Assembly: GCF_000972845.2 (NCBI RefSeq)
Contig: NC_040032.1
Span: 2,065,073-2,129,072, forward strand
DNA length: 64,000 nt
From: Larimichthys crocea
Taxonomy: Eukaryota > Chordata > Actinopteri > Sciaenidae
Direction: 5' to 3'
Shown in pieces: positions 53,191 through 64,000 of the stretch. The notes beneath the pieces are model-generated. The model was not told the DNA's origin and did not search any database. It saw only the letters and a list, made by a program, of their open reading frames with translations. Position numbers and translations under genes: made by a program. Position 1 is the stretch's first letter. Each line of letters starts with the position of its first letter.

Positions 53191-55280
53191 CTGGTGTGAA
53201 TATCACACCAATAACCACACAACCAAAAATTTTACCACTGCACGCGTTACAGTGGGTCTCTGACCCAAAGTCACAGAAAAAAGGAACATCTGCAATCATG
53301 ACAGGTAAATACTGTAAGAGTTGTCTCTCTGTCACATAATATTCTGTCATTATATATTGTTTGAAAAGCTACAGAGGTAACATGTAGCACACTATGTAAA
53401 CACTGTAAACACCTACAGTATTTACCAGGATGTGAGGATTGAAAGTATGATATGAAACAGACGATATGAAACAATAGTCAAGCAAACATATCTCGTAAAA
53501 TAGATACCAAATAAACATACAAAAGTAATCAGAGTATTACTATTCTGATTACTGTAGAGACTCATGCTATGCCATGTTACAGACCAGTTAAAGTTACCAT
53601 GAGGTAGAAGCCCATTTAATGTTATATACTGTGTAACTGCACTTGTTGAATCAGGAATTTGAAGTGCAAAGAAAAAGAGAATTATCTTTCAAGTGTAAAC
53701 CAACAGAATATCAGACCAGTTTAAGGGCATTTTTTATTGGAGTGTTGCATTTGTTCAAAATTAGAGTCATTATTTATTTGCGACATGATTGCATTCATTA
53801 TCAGAAGTGTTCCCTTATCCTGTAATTGTCAGTATGTGTCAGTCAGAGTCAGTTTGTGTGTAGATTAAATATGTAAATCCCTATAGTTCTCATCAATAAA
53901 TGGCAGAATGAACTCAAAGTGTCACTGTGAAACGCAAACTGCAAGCCTGAGATTTGGAGCTGGAATTTACATTTCACCACTATGGTGGATGACATTACAT
54001 CATGCCTTCTCTGAAATGACATAAAAATGAACCATGGCCTGATCTGTAGTCTGGTTACTAGCCAGTACACCAGCACAGTGCTCATATCTAGTCCATACAG
54101 CAGTAGTTATTGTAAGTCACCCATGCTTTACCTCATGTATGTAGCTCTCTCAAGTAAATTTTCTTCATTGTTGCATACAAATGTTTATTTTGTAAATTAC
54201 AGCACTGTAATTACACACTACTGTATACTCCATAAAATGTATTTTTATGTATTCTGCAAATTAATATTTGATGATACTGTAAAGTGAAATATAGAAATTG
54301 AAACACATTGTCAAAGCACCTGAACAATGGGTAAAAGGAGAGTTTGAACTTCTATTAACAAACCCATTTATTGTTTTAGCCTATTATGATGAGGAAACTC
54401 AGATTGCTGCATAAAGTAAATAGCACAACTATCAACTGTAGCATGTAGGACAGCAGGAATGAATGAGGAGATGACAACATTAGTAATTCACTCAGTATCT
54501 AAAGTGCTCGGTGTTTTGTCCGTTTCTTGAGCGGGGGGAGCAGAGAGGTTAAATAGTTTAGCATTATTAATACGGTAATACTCCACAACATTTTTCAAGA
54601 CTTTTCTTATTTTGCACTTTTTTTACAATATATGTCATATCTAATCAATATATTTTCAACATTGTAATATAATATTTTCGGGTTTCTAGTAGCCTACTGT
54701 AGATCAAGACAGAAAATGTTTTAATCCAAGTAGAGAGCAGAGAGTCTGAGTGCTACACACAGTTCTACTGCCAGCAAAATATGATCTTCAGCATAGTGAC
54801 AGAGCATATCTTGTTGCAACGACATATGAAAATTGTGAGGCATCTTAAGGGTGTCTGTGCTGTTTATCAAGTTGTTAAAAAAAAAGTGGTTAAAAGAGCA
54901 GTAGACCATCCATTCTGCAGCAGGTGGTCACTCTGGTCAATGACACTGAGCAAGCAGCTGTCTACATGTCAAGCTACTACCTCCACAGGTCAGACCAAAG
55001 ACCCCAAGTACTTTGAATAAAGTACAAAGTATTGATTGAACTTTTTCTCATTCATCTTTGGTCAAATGAATTCATGAGATTCAAAAGATTGAAACGCCTA
55101 AAAAACTAAACTAAACACCTTTAAAAGACTTGCTGTCTTTTGTTACAGATTTTTTTGTTTTTAAATGTGTAAAATTATTCCACAGAAATATTCTGCTTGT
55201 AATAACTGTATACTTTGATGGAAATGAATGAAACAGCTGTTTTGGTGTAACTGTGTATGTGCATACAAACCTATTTAGGG
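53191..55280. other. Intergenic DNA, no gene seen
   Basis: AT-rich sequence without recognisable gene, RNA or repeat. Confidence 0.4.
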
Positions 55281-55789
55281 GATGTGTATGTCCTTGGGTT
55301 GCTGGAGGACTGACTTACTTGCAGACTATAGGCTGTATACAGACCAAATCAGGTGTTGTGGCAAGAAACCACAGGGTTGTGAGTGCGTACCTGATTTCCA
55401 TTGACTCAGTCACTATTTAAACCCCAGATCTCCACACACTCACTGCCAGATTGTTCATCGCTAATCCCATGCAAGACTCTCCCGCACTCACCACTCACTT
55501 GGACTTCCTGTTGCGGACAGTTTTGGACTCTTCGCCTGTTCCCCGGTAAATCTACCTGCCCTCTGAATTCGACTTTGAGACTCTGCCCTGTGCCCTGGGT
55601 CATTGGGTTAGCCACCCACCCAGGTCGACCATAGAATCCAGGTTCGCAGACAGGAAAGAAGTAAGGGAGACCTCGGACATCAGGCCTTTTGCCACCTTCA
55701 GCCATCCTACTGCTTCTGCCTCCTGAGGTTGCCATCTTCCAGGGAACCAACCATAGTCCTTCAACATGTGTTCTGGCTCCATTTTTTAA

Positions 55790-56300
55790 CCGTGGATATA
55801 GTTTCTGACCAAGGCCCTCAGTTCGCATCTGTTAGCTTGTCCTTGGGCTTCCCAAACCAATGACCAGACAGAGAGGAAGAACCAAGTAATGGAGAGGGTC
55901 TTACAGTCTCTCAAAACCGCCTTGTCCAGTCAGTATGAGTATTCCCACAACACTCTCACCAGCTCAGCCACTGGACTGTCACCTCTTCAATGTGAATAGG
56001 TAGTACAAAGATCCCTGCTGCGTGCTGCTGACGACTGCTATGCCACCACCAACAGACGTTGCACCCCAGCCCTTGTATACCAGGTTGGGCAAAAATATGG
56101 TTATCCACCCAAGACATTCCTCTTCGGGTGGAATCCAAAAAACTGGCACCCAGGTCTCTGCTTGGCACTTCCTCGACCTCCATCTCATCAAGGACTTCCA
56201 CCGCCAATATCCGGAACAACCAGCAAGGTCCTCGACCTCGCCCTTTCTGGCTGTGGTGTCTTCTGAAGAAGAGGATGTTTTTTTCATCAGACTTTGGCTT
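55790..56300 (+). pseudogene. Ty3/Gypsy-type retrotransposon integrase and chromodomain-tail remnant
   Basis: The plus strand keeps short integrase blocks spread over three frames: IVSDQGPQF (around 55799, with the second catalytic Asp), QTNDQTERKNQVMERV (around 55855, with the catalytic Glu), then HNTLTSSATGLSPLQC (about 55950). These are followed by LSTQDIPLRVESKKLAP (about 56103) and, in another frame, IKDFHRQYPEQPARSS (about 56190), which resembles the end of the Gypsy chromodomain tail. Several frameshifts and stops and a deletion after GPQF make it dead. Sequence from about 55310 to 55790 (ATTTAAACC..., then CTGCCAGATTGTTC) may be the element's leader or LTR but could not be proven. Confidence 0.9.
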
Positions 56301-57160
56301 CGGCTCCGAACATGATTCTGTGTACTGCTGTATTCCAGTGGGTTAGTTTCAACCATAAACTCCACCTGAATATCGCTCAGTTTTGGTGACATTTTAGGCT
56401 GACTGTGGAGCAGTTTGACTGCTCTGATTGGTGGCTCGGTCACAGCAGTGTTAGTTGCATTTCTCCAAAAGGTGTGTCTGGTTAAACTCAACTTCAATGT
56501 GGACCCTACAGGGTAAGTATTAGTGTGTTTGTGCACAAGGGTTAAATAGTAACTATATAACAATAAAAATAACAGAGCTGTGTTTGAAATCCTTGTAACA
56601 GACTAAGAGCTGTGATGGTAATGTCCTAACTCAATGTCTCCCTCAAACTGAGTTTCCTCTTCCCCACTTTACTCAAACACAGCCGCTGCCAGAGTAAGTC
56701 CTCAGAGATCATGTCCACTGGGATAAGTGCTACAGAGGCATATCCCATCGGTAGCCACAGCGACATTGCCCAAGTTCAATGTGTCTGTTATAGTCATCCA
56801 TGTGTGACAGGTTAAAGAAGGGGGATCTTGTGATATTTTTGTTTTCATTGGACAAATGCTGGACAAATCGGTATAAATGCTTACAGGAAATTTCTGTGCA
56901 AATCAATAAATTTGCTTTCTTATCGAGAGTTAGAAGAGAAGGTCAATGTAACTCATGTCTTTGCTCTAACTCTGGAGCCAGCGGCCTTTTAGCTTAGCTT
57001 AGCACAAAACCCTGCTAGCCTGGTTCTGTCCAAAGGTTTAAAAAAAATCACAAAACACATACCAGCTCCCAAATTTACACATTAGATCTAGTTAATCAAA
57101 TATAACCTGTTGCCACACCATCAACAACATTTTAAATGATTTCCTAACTAAATATTAAGA
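56301..57160. other. No gene seen; possibly continued transposon debris
   Basis: Overlapping antisense open frames at 55979-56563 are shadows of the Gypsy remnant or lack any domain. The rest is unremarkable. Confidence 0.35.
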
Positions 57161-57170
57161 TTGTAAGTCA

Positions 57171-57330
57171 AGCTGAACTCTTGTACTTGTTCAGTCTGTT
57201 GCTGCGGTATGGAGAAGCTTTGGTGGGGAATCCACTGTAGCATGCAGGTACAACAAACCCATTCAGGACCCTATGGAGAATAGGAAGGAGAGGAAGAAAT
57301 AGGAGAAAGAAATGGGGATGACGAGAGGAG
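57171..57330. repeat. Dispersed repeat pair, copy A
   Basis: Starts 'aagctgaactcttgtac' and continues with 'gctgcggtatggagaagctttggtggggaatcc'. It is clearly related to 61433-61580, about 80% identical by eye over the first 70 bp, in the same orientation. It abuts the 72-bp minisatellite. Confidence 0.7.
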
Positions 57331-57439
57331 TGCTGAGGGTTGAAGGGTATTGTCGAAAGTGGCACAGTTGAGGTGTGGTTCTGTTCCTGAAAGTCTGTTA
57401 ATAACTTCAATTTATAAGCAGGGACCACAGTGAAGCACT

Positions 57440-57960
57440 GATTGCGCTGGCATCCCAGTGCAAGGAGCGCTAGTTAGAGTAAGTTACTGTAGTTGCTGGA
57501 ATTAGGCAGCAGGGGTACCAGCATCTAGGGTGGCCGAAGACTCCAGCTGACATGAGCTGCTGGGAGTGGTAAAACTGGATTGCTGATCCTGGCATCCCAA
57601 CTAAAGTTGATTGCTATGGTTGCTGCAAGAGGATGGCATGGGGCGCTGGCATCCCATTGCTAGGAGCCTCTGCTAGAGCGAACTGTTGTGATTGTTGGAA
57701 ATGGGCAGTGAGGGACTCTGGCATCCCGGTGCCAGGAGCCGCAGTTAGAGCAAGCTGCTGTGGTTGCTGGAAGTAGGCAGTAGGAGTGTAAGCATCCCAG
57801 TGCTGAAGATTCAAGGTGATCTGGATGATCTGATAGACCTGGTATCCTTGTGCTAATGCCCGACTAAAAGCAGCTACTGTGGTTGCTGGAAGTGGACGGT
57901 TGGGGGGCTAGCACCTAGTGCCAGGAGCCCCAACAAGAGTGAGCTGTAATGATGATGTGG
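57440..57960. repeat. Degenerate minisatellite, about 72-bp period
   Basis: Roughly seven imperfect units that start 'ctggcatccc' and continue 'caggagc.', 'gttagagcaagctg', 'tgtggttgctggaagt' and 'gggcagt'. Starts are near 57450, 57520, 57589, 57648, 57718, 57791, 57841 and 57910. On the minus strand the two best units are open and encode a 24-residue repeat (TAYFQQPQQLALTAAPGTGM and TAHFQQSQQFALAEAPSNGM, at 57614-57814). Confidence 0.85.
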
Positions 57961-58267
57961 GTTGCTGTTGCTGTTGATTGAGGGGGAGGGCCTGATATTT
58001 CCTGTGTTACTTAAGAATGGGTAAGTTTTGTTGCCTGCCGCTAGTTTTCCTGATGGAAGGATTGCTAAGTAGTGAACAACAAACTATTGTTAACTTAGTC
58101 AGCTATGTACTGACAGCCCCGGGATGTCACGAGCCAAACTTGGCTTGTTTCAGAAGTTGTGTTTGGTCCTGCTGTTCACCGGAAAATAGAGGCTAACACT
58201 AGCTCATAGCACAAGATGCAATGCATTGCCATATTGAGTATCCTTGACAAGTCTCTCCCTTTCCTCT

Positions 58268-58860
58268 CCTAGTTTCACAGGAGAGGAGCTTGATAGCTGA
58301 ATAGAGGAACCACAAGGAACCCTGCATTCTGAGAGTGCAGCACAGTGTCGTAGTGGGATAATAGGGTCTAAAAGTACCCTATTATCCCACTACGACACTG
58401 CTCTTATTTGGGTAGCCTGATACTGAGTTGCAATAATGGACTTTTTTTTCTGCATCTCTTTGAGACAGGCAGTGTTTGATTTTTGCAATGTTACATAGGC
58501 GAAAAAGGCAGTATTTGAAGTTTGTTTTATATAGGAGTTAAAGGACAAATTCTGAACAAAGATGACACCAAGACTCCTTACTGTGGAGTTGGAGGCCAGG
58601 GTGATCCCATCTAGAGTAACTATATTTTTAGACAAAGAGTTTTGGAGGTGTTTGAGTCAGTCCAAATACAAGAGTGTTTTGTTAAGTTTAACATCAGAAA
58701 ATTGCAGGTCATTCAAGGTCTTAAGTCCGAAAAGCATTTGCATTTGCATTTTTAAATATGATTAGGAATTGATCCAATGAACTTTTATTGTTATGCAGTT
58801 GATACACAATTATATTCACTGATCAAGCCAGAAGAAACCAGCAAAAAAAACCTAGGATGA
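58268..58860 (-). pseudogene. Rearranged L2-type LINE remnant with internal inversions
   Basis: From about 58410 to 58750 the minus strand encodes L2 reverse-transcriptase blocks, including VTLDGITLASNSTVRSLGVI at about 58615-58556. At 58270-58367 it continues in minus orientation with the 3-prime part (counterpart of the 39.46-kb region). The 5-prime block with the catalytic box, FYCYAVDTQLYS, lies on the opposite (plus) strand at about 58780-58815. A short plus-orientation piece at 58376-58400 forms a perfect inverted repeat with 58343-58367. The element is dead. Confidence 0.85.
58343..58400. repeat. Perfect 25-bp inverted repeat, 8-bp loop
   Basis: 58343-58367 and 58376-58400 are exact reverse complements (left arm begins CAGTGTCGTAGTGGG) around the loop CTAAAAGT. 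Both arms derive from the same short piece of the L2 3-prime region. Confidence 0.98.
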
Positions 58861-60380
58861 CTTGGATGATTTTGTAACTTTCACTAGTACTGCCATGCCA
58901 GAACTGGAGGTGGGCAAGTGGGGAATGTAATCAGGCTCCAGCAGAAGCAACGGATATTAATAAAGGAAGCAAATAAGGGAAAAGGAGAGAGTGACCAAAC
59001 AAGAGACTGCTGGGCAAGAGTAAATCTGGGACTTACTTTTAGTCTTTGGCGAGAGCTTCATTAAATAAAGCAGAGCTGGGCTTTTTGCTGTTGGACTAGT
59101 AAGTAATAATAGCTGGCTGCTATGTCTTGTGTTGTTACACTTTATGTTTGGCTGTTGGCAAAGTTGTTGACTTGCTAGTTTTAAGTAAAAAGTAATGTAA
59201 TCATAATAAATACACGTGTACAGCTGTTACACATTTGCTTTCAAATCTACCCACTTTTGCTTTAGTTTGTGGGGTTTGAGGGTTATACCATGGCACTAAC
59301 CTCCTTTTGTTTAATTATTTTTTAGAGGGGCAATAGAGTTGAGTGTCACCAGCAGATGGGGTTGGCTCTGTTGTCTTCAGATCATGTTTCTGAACTGCAA
59401 TGTGGATTGTTTCTTGTCAGCAGTGCTAGATGATGGTTGTTTTATTCCATCAGTGTTATTAAGATTGATGCTGAGTGTGAAAATTGGAGATGTTAGTAAA
59501 AGTTACACGTCAGCATTACTACTAGTGAAGAGGTGATTTGTACACAGCAGGTAAAATTTCAGGGGAATTTAACACATATTTATACGACAATAAACACCAT
59601 GTGTTCATCCCTATGGATGATTGTCAACTGAGCCATAGGGATGACACATTAAAGTAAGTGAAAAACATTTGTTACCACGGTAACTGTGATTTTCTGAGAA
59701 CTGGAATATTTTAAGATTTACTTTACTTAATCTTATGTGTGCGCTGTCAATTTGAACATTATTTGTCTAAATTTTTAGTTTGCGGTATCATAACAATAAA
59801 TAGTCAGTCTTCATAGGTGGTGGCAGAAATGTGCTGATTTTGTAAGATATATATAAACCAGAACTAATGGCCAAGATGGAGTGAGGAAGGCTGCACCTCC
59901 ATGCATTTGGTCCTGAGTGACAGCAGAGAGCATGTCAGAGACAGAACAACAAGAGAACAGGAAACTTATTTATATGGCCCCACACACAGTCTTTTCTGTC
60001 CACAGAAAATCATGGTAACCTATTATGACTCTCTGAGAACAGAGCTGCGAGAAATTCCTGGTAATTATTTTTGCAGTTTACACTGCAAAAATACTGATAT
60101 CATATACCGTGATATTTTTGGGCAACCTGTGACCATCCATAGCACCCCAGAGTGCATGTTTTATATGTCATTATAGTGCCTGTCGTTTTAATGTATCAAA
60201 AGATTGAGAATGTTGTTCTTAGGTTTGTAATGTAGATAGTTTAAAAGATTTTCTTTTCTTTTTTTTGTGGGTGTCATGCCGGTTTTCTTTGTAAATCTTA
60301 AAAATGGCTCAACCGACAAAACATCCTCGGGTTTAAAGTCTTATAGAAGAAGACTGTTGTGATGGAGATCCTCACCATCA
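58861..60380. other. Intergenic DNA, no gene seen
   Basis: No domain is recognised in the short open frames (for example 59901-60176). ATTAAATAAAG near 59060 could be a retroelement tail. Confidence 0.35.
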
Positions 60381-60389
60381 GTAAACAAA

Positions 60390-60745
60390 GGGACTTACCT
60401 GACTCTCACTGTTAGAGACGGATGCTGTTTTCCGGAGGGCAGTTCACCAAAGATTTGGCAGTGAGGACTGACTGGGTTGTGGTGGCTGTTGCACATAAAT
60501 TCGCAAATCTTTTCTTATATAAGTTGCCAAAGACACTACCTACTACCACGTTAATGTTGTTTGTTGGAACAATGTGGGTTACATGCAATTTCATGACATA
60601 ATCACAGAACACAAACAGCAGGACTTAACTGGCTCTCACTGCCCAGACAGAGGTTGTTTTCTAAGGCACAGTTTGCTGAAGAGTCAGCAAGCACTCAGTC
60701 AGTCACTGTGACTTTTACACATATAAATTGTGTGATTTTTTTTTC
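60390..60745. repeat. Diverged direct duplication (two units of about 120 bp)
   Basis: Unit 1 is about 60390-60510 and unit 2 about 60622-60742. Shared ordered blocks are 'ggactta.ct..ctctcact', 'ga.g..tgttttc..agg.cagtt', 'ga..t..gcagtga', 'actcagtcagt/gactgactgggt', and 'gcacata.aatt'. About 110 bp of unrelated sequence lies between them. Confidence 0.5.
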
Positions 60746-61432
60746 ATGCAACTGTACTGTTTGTTCTTATTAATGAAATAGTTATTTACAACAGTTTAAT
60801 TGCCTATTTGTTTTAATGGGCTGCTTAAAATGAAAGTTAAAATGAAAACAAGTTCCAGTCTTTCTGTTTTTGAGAGAGAGCTGCTGTGTGAGTTGGTAAA
60901 ATGCCATTCTAGAACATTACTAGGATCTAGAGGCTAGCACCAATTCTCATCAATGCGTAAGAGTCAACATGGCATTAGTACTAGAAATGGCACAATTGCA
61001 CAATAGTGCAGTTTGACTGAAACAGGTAATAGCTGAAAGCTGAGGGGGCAAAAAAAACCAAAACAAAGAAAGAAAATATATTGTTTCGCTCTGTAAAAAA
61101 CGTTTTAGACATGTCGCATGAGACATCTTCTGATATTAATGCTTTTTGAGGAACTCCCATTCTGGAATATCATCAAGTGGTCAAACTCATTGCACTGACA
61201 CACTGAGCTTTGATGGCAGCTACAGCTGAGATTGTGAACGCATGTGGATCAACCTTTTCACACAATAAATCTTTCAAAAGCAAAGTAGAGATGTTTCCTG
61301 TCATCCTACCAGCCTTGTGTCACCATTTTGACCTTGTTATTTTTCATGTGCGTAGTGGCTTTTCACTAGCAAGGACAGGATACAACAAGATGTGTTTAAA
61401 GGATATAAACAACAGCAAAAGATTGTGAGCTT

Positions 61433-61580
61433 GAAGCTTGAACTCTTGTACCTCTTCGGCCTGCTGCTGTGATGTGGGGAAGCTTCAGTGGGGAATCCGC
61501 CTTATCACTCAGTATCCTGCCGAGAGTAGGAAGTATGGAGAAATAGCAGAATGAATACAGCGGGGTGAGGAGCATCGAAT
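61433..61580. repeat. Dispersed repeat pair, copy B
   Basis: Related to 57171-57330: 'aagcttgaactcttgtacc', 'ctgctgctgtgatgtggggaagcttcagtggggaatcc', then 'gagtaggaagtatggagaaata'. Same orientation as copy A, 4.3 kb away. A T/C-rich stretch follows to about 61860 (tttacttcctgcagttttgattgcc...) and may belong to the same element. Confidence 0.7.
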
Positions 61581-62289
61581 ACAAGTGCAAAAAAGAGGAG
61601 AAGGTTAGGATTAGTTTTTGGGTTTCTTGTTTAGTCTTTCCTGTTTTAGTTTGTAGATGTCCCCTCTCCTTGTGTCTGTAACTTTACTTCCTGCAGTTTT
61701 GATTGCCTCCTCCATCCTCATGAGTTTCTATGTCTTGTTGTCCTTTTCTTCACTTGTGTATTTAGTCCATGTGTTCCTTGCTTTCACTTGTCAGCGTGCT
61801 TGTGTCTGTTCCCCAGTCCTGCTTTGTTCAGTCTTTGTGCTTCTCCCTATGTTCCAGGGTAGAAGCACAAAGTATTTTTTCCCCCAAGTTGACATTAACA
61901 AAGCAAGTTTGTGTCTCAAAAACAGAAACACATAAAAATATATTTAAAAAAACAAAAAATTAACTGGGAAAACCCCCTTCCCAAAGCATCTCCCAAACTA
62001 AGTCCTCCGTGCTCTCCACTACCTGAGATTCGTGACCCATGTGCCAGATAAACCTTACCTGCATAGATTGGTAGAAGTACAGTAATCTAGTCAAGGGATG
62101 AGATAAGGTTGATATCAGTGTAAAGGCTTAAAATTTAACTAGGACCGCTAACCATTAACCTGTCTCCTGTCATGCGGACAGCTGTGTTTATGCTTTTCTT
62201 TACAAAATTAGTGTCCTAAAATCTGTGAGTGGAGCCATCTAGTAGAGGCCAAACTTTATGCTCATCTCCAAAAGTAGCCCGCCTTGTGG

Positions 62290-62930
62290 TACAGTCCACG
62301 AAAAATGAGACTCACCTGCCCTTAACTAGGAAGCAGAGAAGCTTCCCCAGATCTCCTCAGAATATCATGGTGGACATGGAAGAAGAAGAACATGTGGTCG
62401 TGGAGGGTCTCCATCATGAGGTCGCCCACAGAGGGTGTGATGGACCCAATCTAGCAGCGGGTCCCTCTTCCCCACCCAGCACTGACAGAAGATGAATGTT
62501 GTTCATCCGCTTCCTGCTCTTCAGGTCCTCACATCTGTGTTGTTGCCACTCACAGATGTGACTCGATTCACTTAGTAGCTCACTAATGCGAGTGCTATGA
62601 TCTGTAGAGTTGTGTTCAAGCTCCTCCATGGTAACACGTCAAGCTTATTCTGCATAATTTCAACAGATTTCCTGAGCTCATTCTTGACTGATGTTATCTC
62701 TGACCTGAGGCTGGTAGCAAGCGAATCAAATTGACTGAAGATATCAGCTTTCCGAGAGCCTAAAACAGAGTGTAGCAGCTCCACAGTCAGTACTACCGAG
62801 GGACAAGCGTTAGCCGCAGCACTCGATGGCGAGGGCGAATCGAGAGAGGGTGCAGGCTTGCGATGGCCCCCTGTTGCATACTTTTTTTGTTTTGTTTTTG
62901 GCTGAGTGGAAGTCATCATACACTTAAATC
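62290..62930 (-). pseudogene. L1-type LINE ORF1 remnant
   Basis: On the minus strand a basic, Ser/Pro-rich start (MTSTQPKTKQKK, about 62910) leads into a coiled-coil-like region (LRSEITSVKNELRKSVEIM, about 62705-62650). After a frameshift near 62630 comes a second heptad-like region, MEELEHNSTDHSTRISELL, then CEDLKSRKRMNNIHLLSV (about 62480). That last part resembles the 'R-RNNI' junction before the RRM of L1-type ORF1 proteins. A third frame keeps GDPPRP at about 62400. Frameshifts show that it is dead. Confidence 0.8.
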
Positions 62931-63278
62931 TTGACCAAAATTGACTAAGAGACTCTTTAGCTGTGTGACCAGGCAGAGATACATGTGAATTTGCAGGACT
63001 CAATCACACCTTCCTACAGTGAAACTGATGATGATCCTGATGGTAAGATACTATTCAACGTTGTCCATCCGTATCTTGGCCTTGTTTTTGGATGCTGTAT
63101 CAGGTATACGTATGCACATGGATACCTGAGTGTTTTGTGAGAGGACAGACTGCAGCAAAAGTATTGTAGGGACATTCACACACATCTCCTCCCTGCACTC
63201 CTCGGGGAGGATCCATTCCCTTCCAAACACACACCATCGCCTGAGGGGCAGAGTGACCGCTCAAGCAGTGCCTGCCTC

Positions 63279-63279
<1 letters not shown>

Positions 63280-63320
<41 letters not shown>
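63280..63320. repeat. (CA)n microsatellite
   Basis: About 20 perfect CA units. Confidence 0.97.
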
Positions 63321-63323
<3 letters not shown>

Positions 63324-63895
63324 TGAGGCACGTTCATTTTATGCTGGTGCAACATTCTAGCCAATTGATTAGATACTGAATGCCAAATGGACTGACCTAA
63401 TAATGATTAGCAGCTAACCGAGCTGAGAGAGAAAGAGACGCAGCCCTTCGAAGAAAGGGGTGAATTTTGCTTTTTAATTTTCTTTTTTTTACATTTTAAT
63501 ACAGTTCCCTTATTCATCCATCATTTGTCCATTTAAAAAAGTCAGACCACTTGGTCCTGCTATCCATATTTCGTTTGAAAGGAGAGCTGGCAGCCTCATT
63601 AGGTCTTAAAAAACAAAAGAGCCCAAGCAATCTCTTTAGCCCCTTTTACCACAATCTCTCTCATTGCCCTGCTGTTCATACCTTTCGCTGCCTCTCGCTT
63701 TGTAGTCCTACGCTCTCTTTCCTCTGCCTCTCCCTTCTTTTTTACATACGAGATTACACCTCCTCCAGTCTCTGTCTTATGTCCTCCTCACTGGCTCTGG
63801 TCTCCCACTCTTTGCGGGCCTTGTGCCTGACACCTTCCGCAGCCCTTTGACATGCTCCACTTCATGTTACGAGCATCACATGTTACCGTGCTGTC

Positions 63896-63898
<3 letters not shown>

Positions 63899-63930
<32 letters not shown>
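63899..63930. repeat. (TG)n microsatellite
   Basis: Sixteen perfect TG units close to the right edge of the window. Confidence 0.97.
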
Positions 63931-63932
<2 letters not shown>

Positions 63933-64000
63933 ATATGTGTGTGTACACGTCAAGACGTTTTGCGCAGGAGGTGAAGAAAGGAGATGAGAGAATGAACAAG

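Larger units (their letters stand above)
63003..64000. other. Intergenic DNA at right edge, no gene seen
   Basis: Apart from the two dinucleotide repeats, only a pyrimidine-rich open frame at 63551-63850 without any domain. Confidence 0.4.

Noticed and set aside
55979..56563. 194-codon minus-strand open frame
   Set aside because: Runs antisense through the Gypsy integrase remnant; not a gene.
59901..60176. 91-codon plus-strand open frame
   Set aside because: No recognised family and no splice or promoter context.

Overview
The window looks like nuclear DNA of a teleost fish, probably percomorph-like (an inference from sequence style, not proven). It is AT-leaning, with genes carrying GT-AG introns. 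CA/TG microsatellites are dense, and decayed fish-type retroelements are present: Rex1/CR1-group, L2 and L1 LINEs, a Ty3/Gypsy integrase and a tRNA-derived SINE. No prokaryotic features, CRISPR arrays, operons or rRNA were seen.

Three protein-coding loci can be supported. (1) At 6596-7004, minus strand, is the first coding exon of neuregulin 2 (nrg2). It ends in a clean phase-1 donor, and the leftmost 6.6 kb is most simply its large first intron. (2) At 13137-13994, plus strand, is an intronless, intact 285-codon pura gene (Pur-alpha). A TCTCGCGAGA promoter motif lies 70 bp upstream, and a CpG-rich region further upstream could hold a distal first exon. nrg2 and pura are head to head, as in human 5q31. 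(3) At 21078-36155, plus strand, is an 8-exon gene model whose first exons match the N-terminus of SH2D4A/SH2D4B. All junctions keep phase, giving 367 codons, but no SH2 domain was found before a candidate terminal exon with an AATAAA signal. The last exon is the weakest part.

From about 36.4 kb to the right edge no confident host gene is seen. This part holds microsatellites, AT-rich tracts and repeat debris. It includes an L2 3-prime end (39.2-39.7 kb), a Gypsy integrase/chromodomain remnant (55.8-56.3 kb) and a 72-bp-period minisatellite (57.4-57.96 kb). It also includes a rearranged L2 with a perfect 25-bp inverted repeat (58.3-58.85 kb), a diverged direct duplication (60.4/60.6 kb) and an L1-type ORF1 remnant (62.3-62.93 kb, minus).

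The three genes do not form an operon or a pathway. nrg2 encodes an ErbB-receptor ligand, pura a single-strand purine-rich nucleic-acid binding protein, and the third gene a probable cytoplasmic adaptor-like protein. Nothing here amounts to a clearly new molecular system. The best leads are the SH2D4-like gene lacking an SH2 domain in this window, and the structural oddities at 57.4-58.9 kb.
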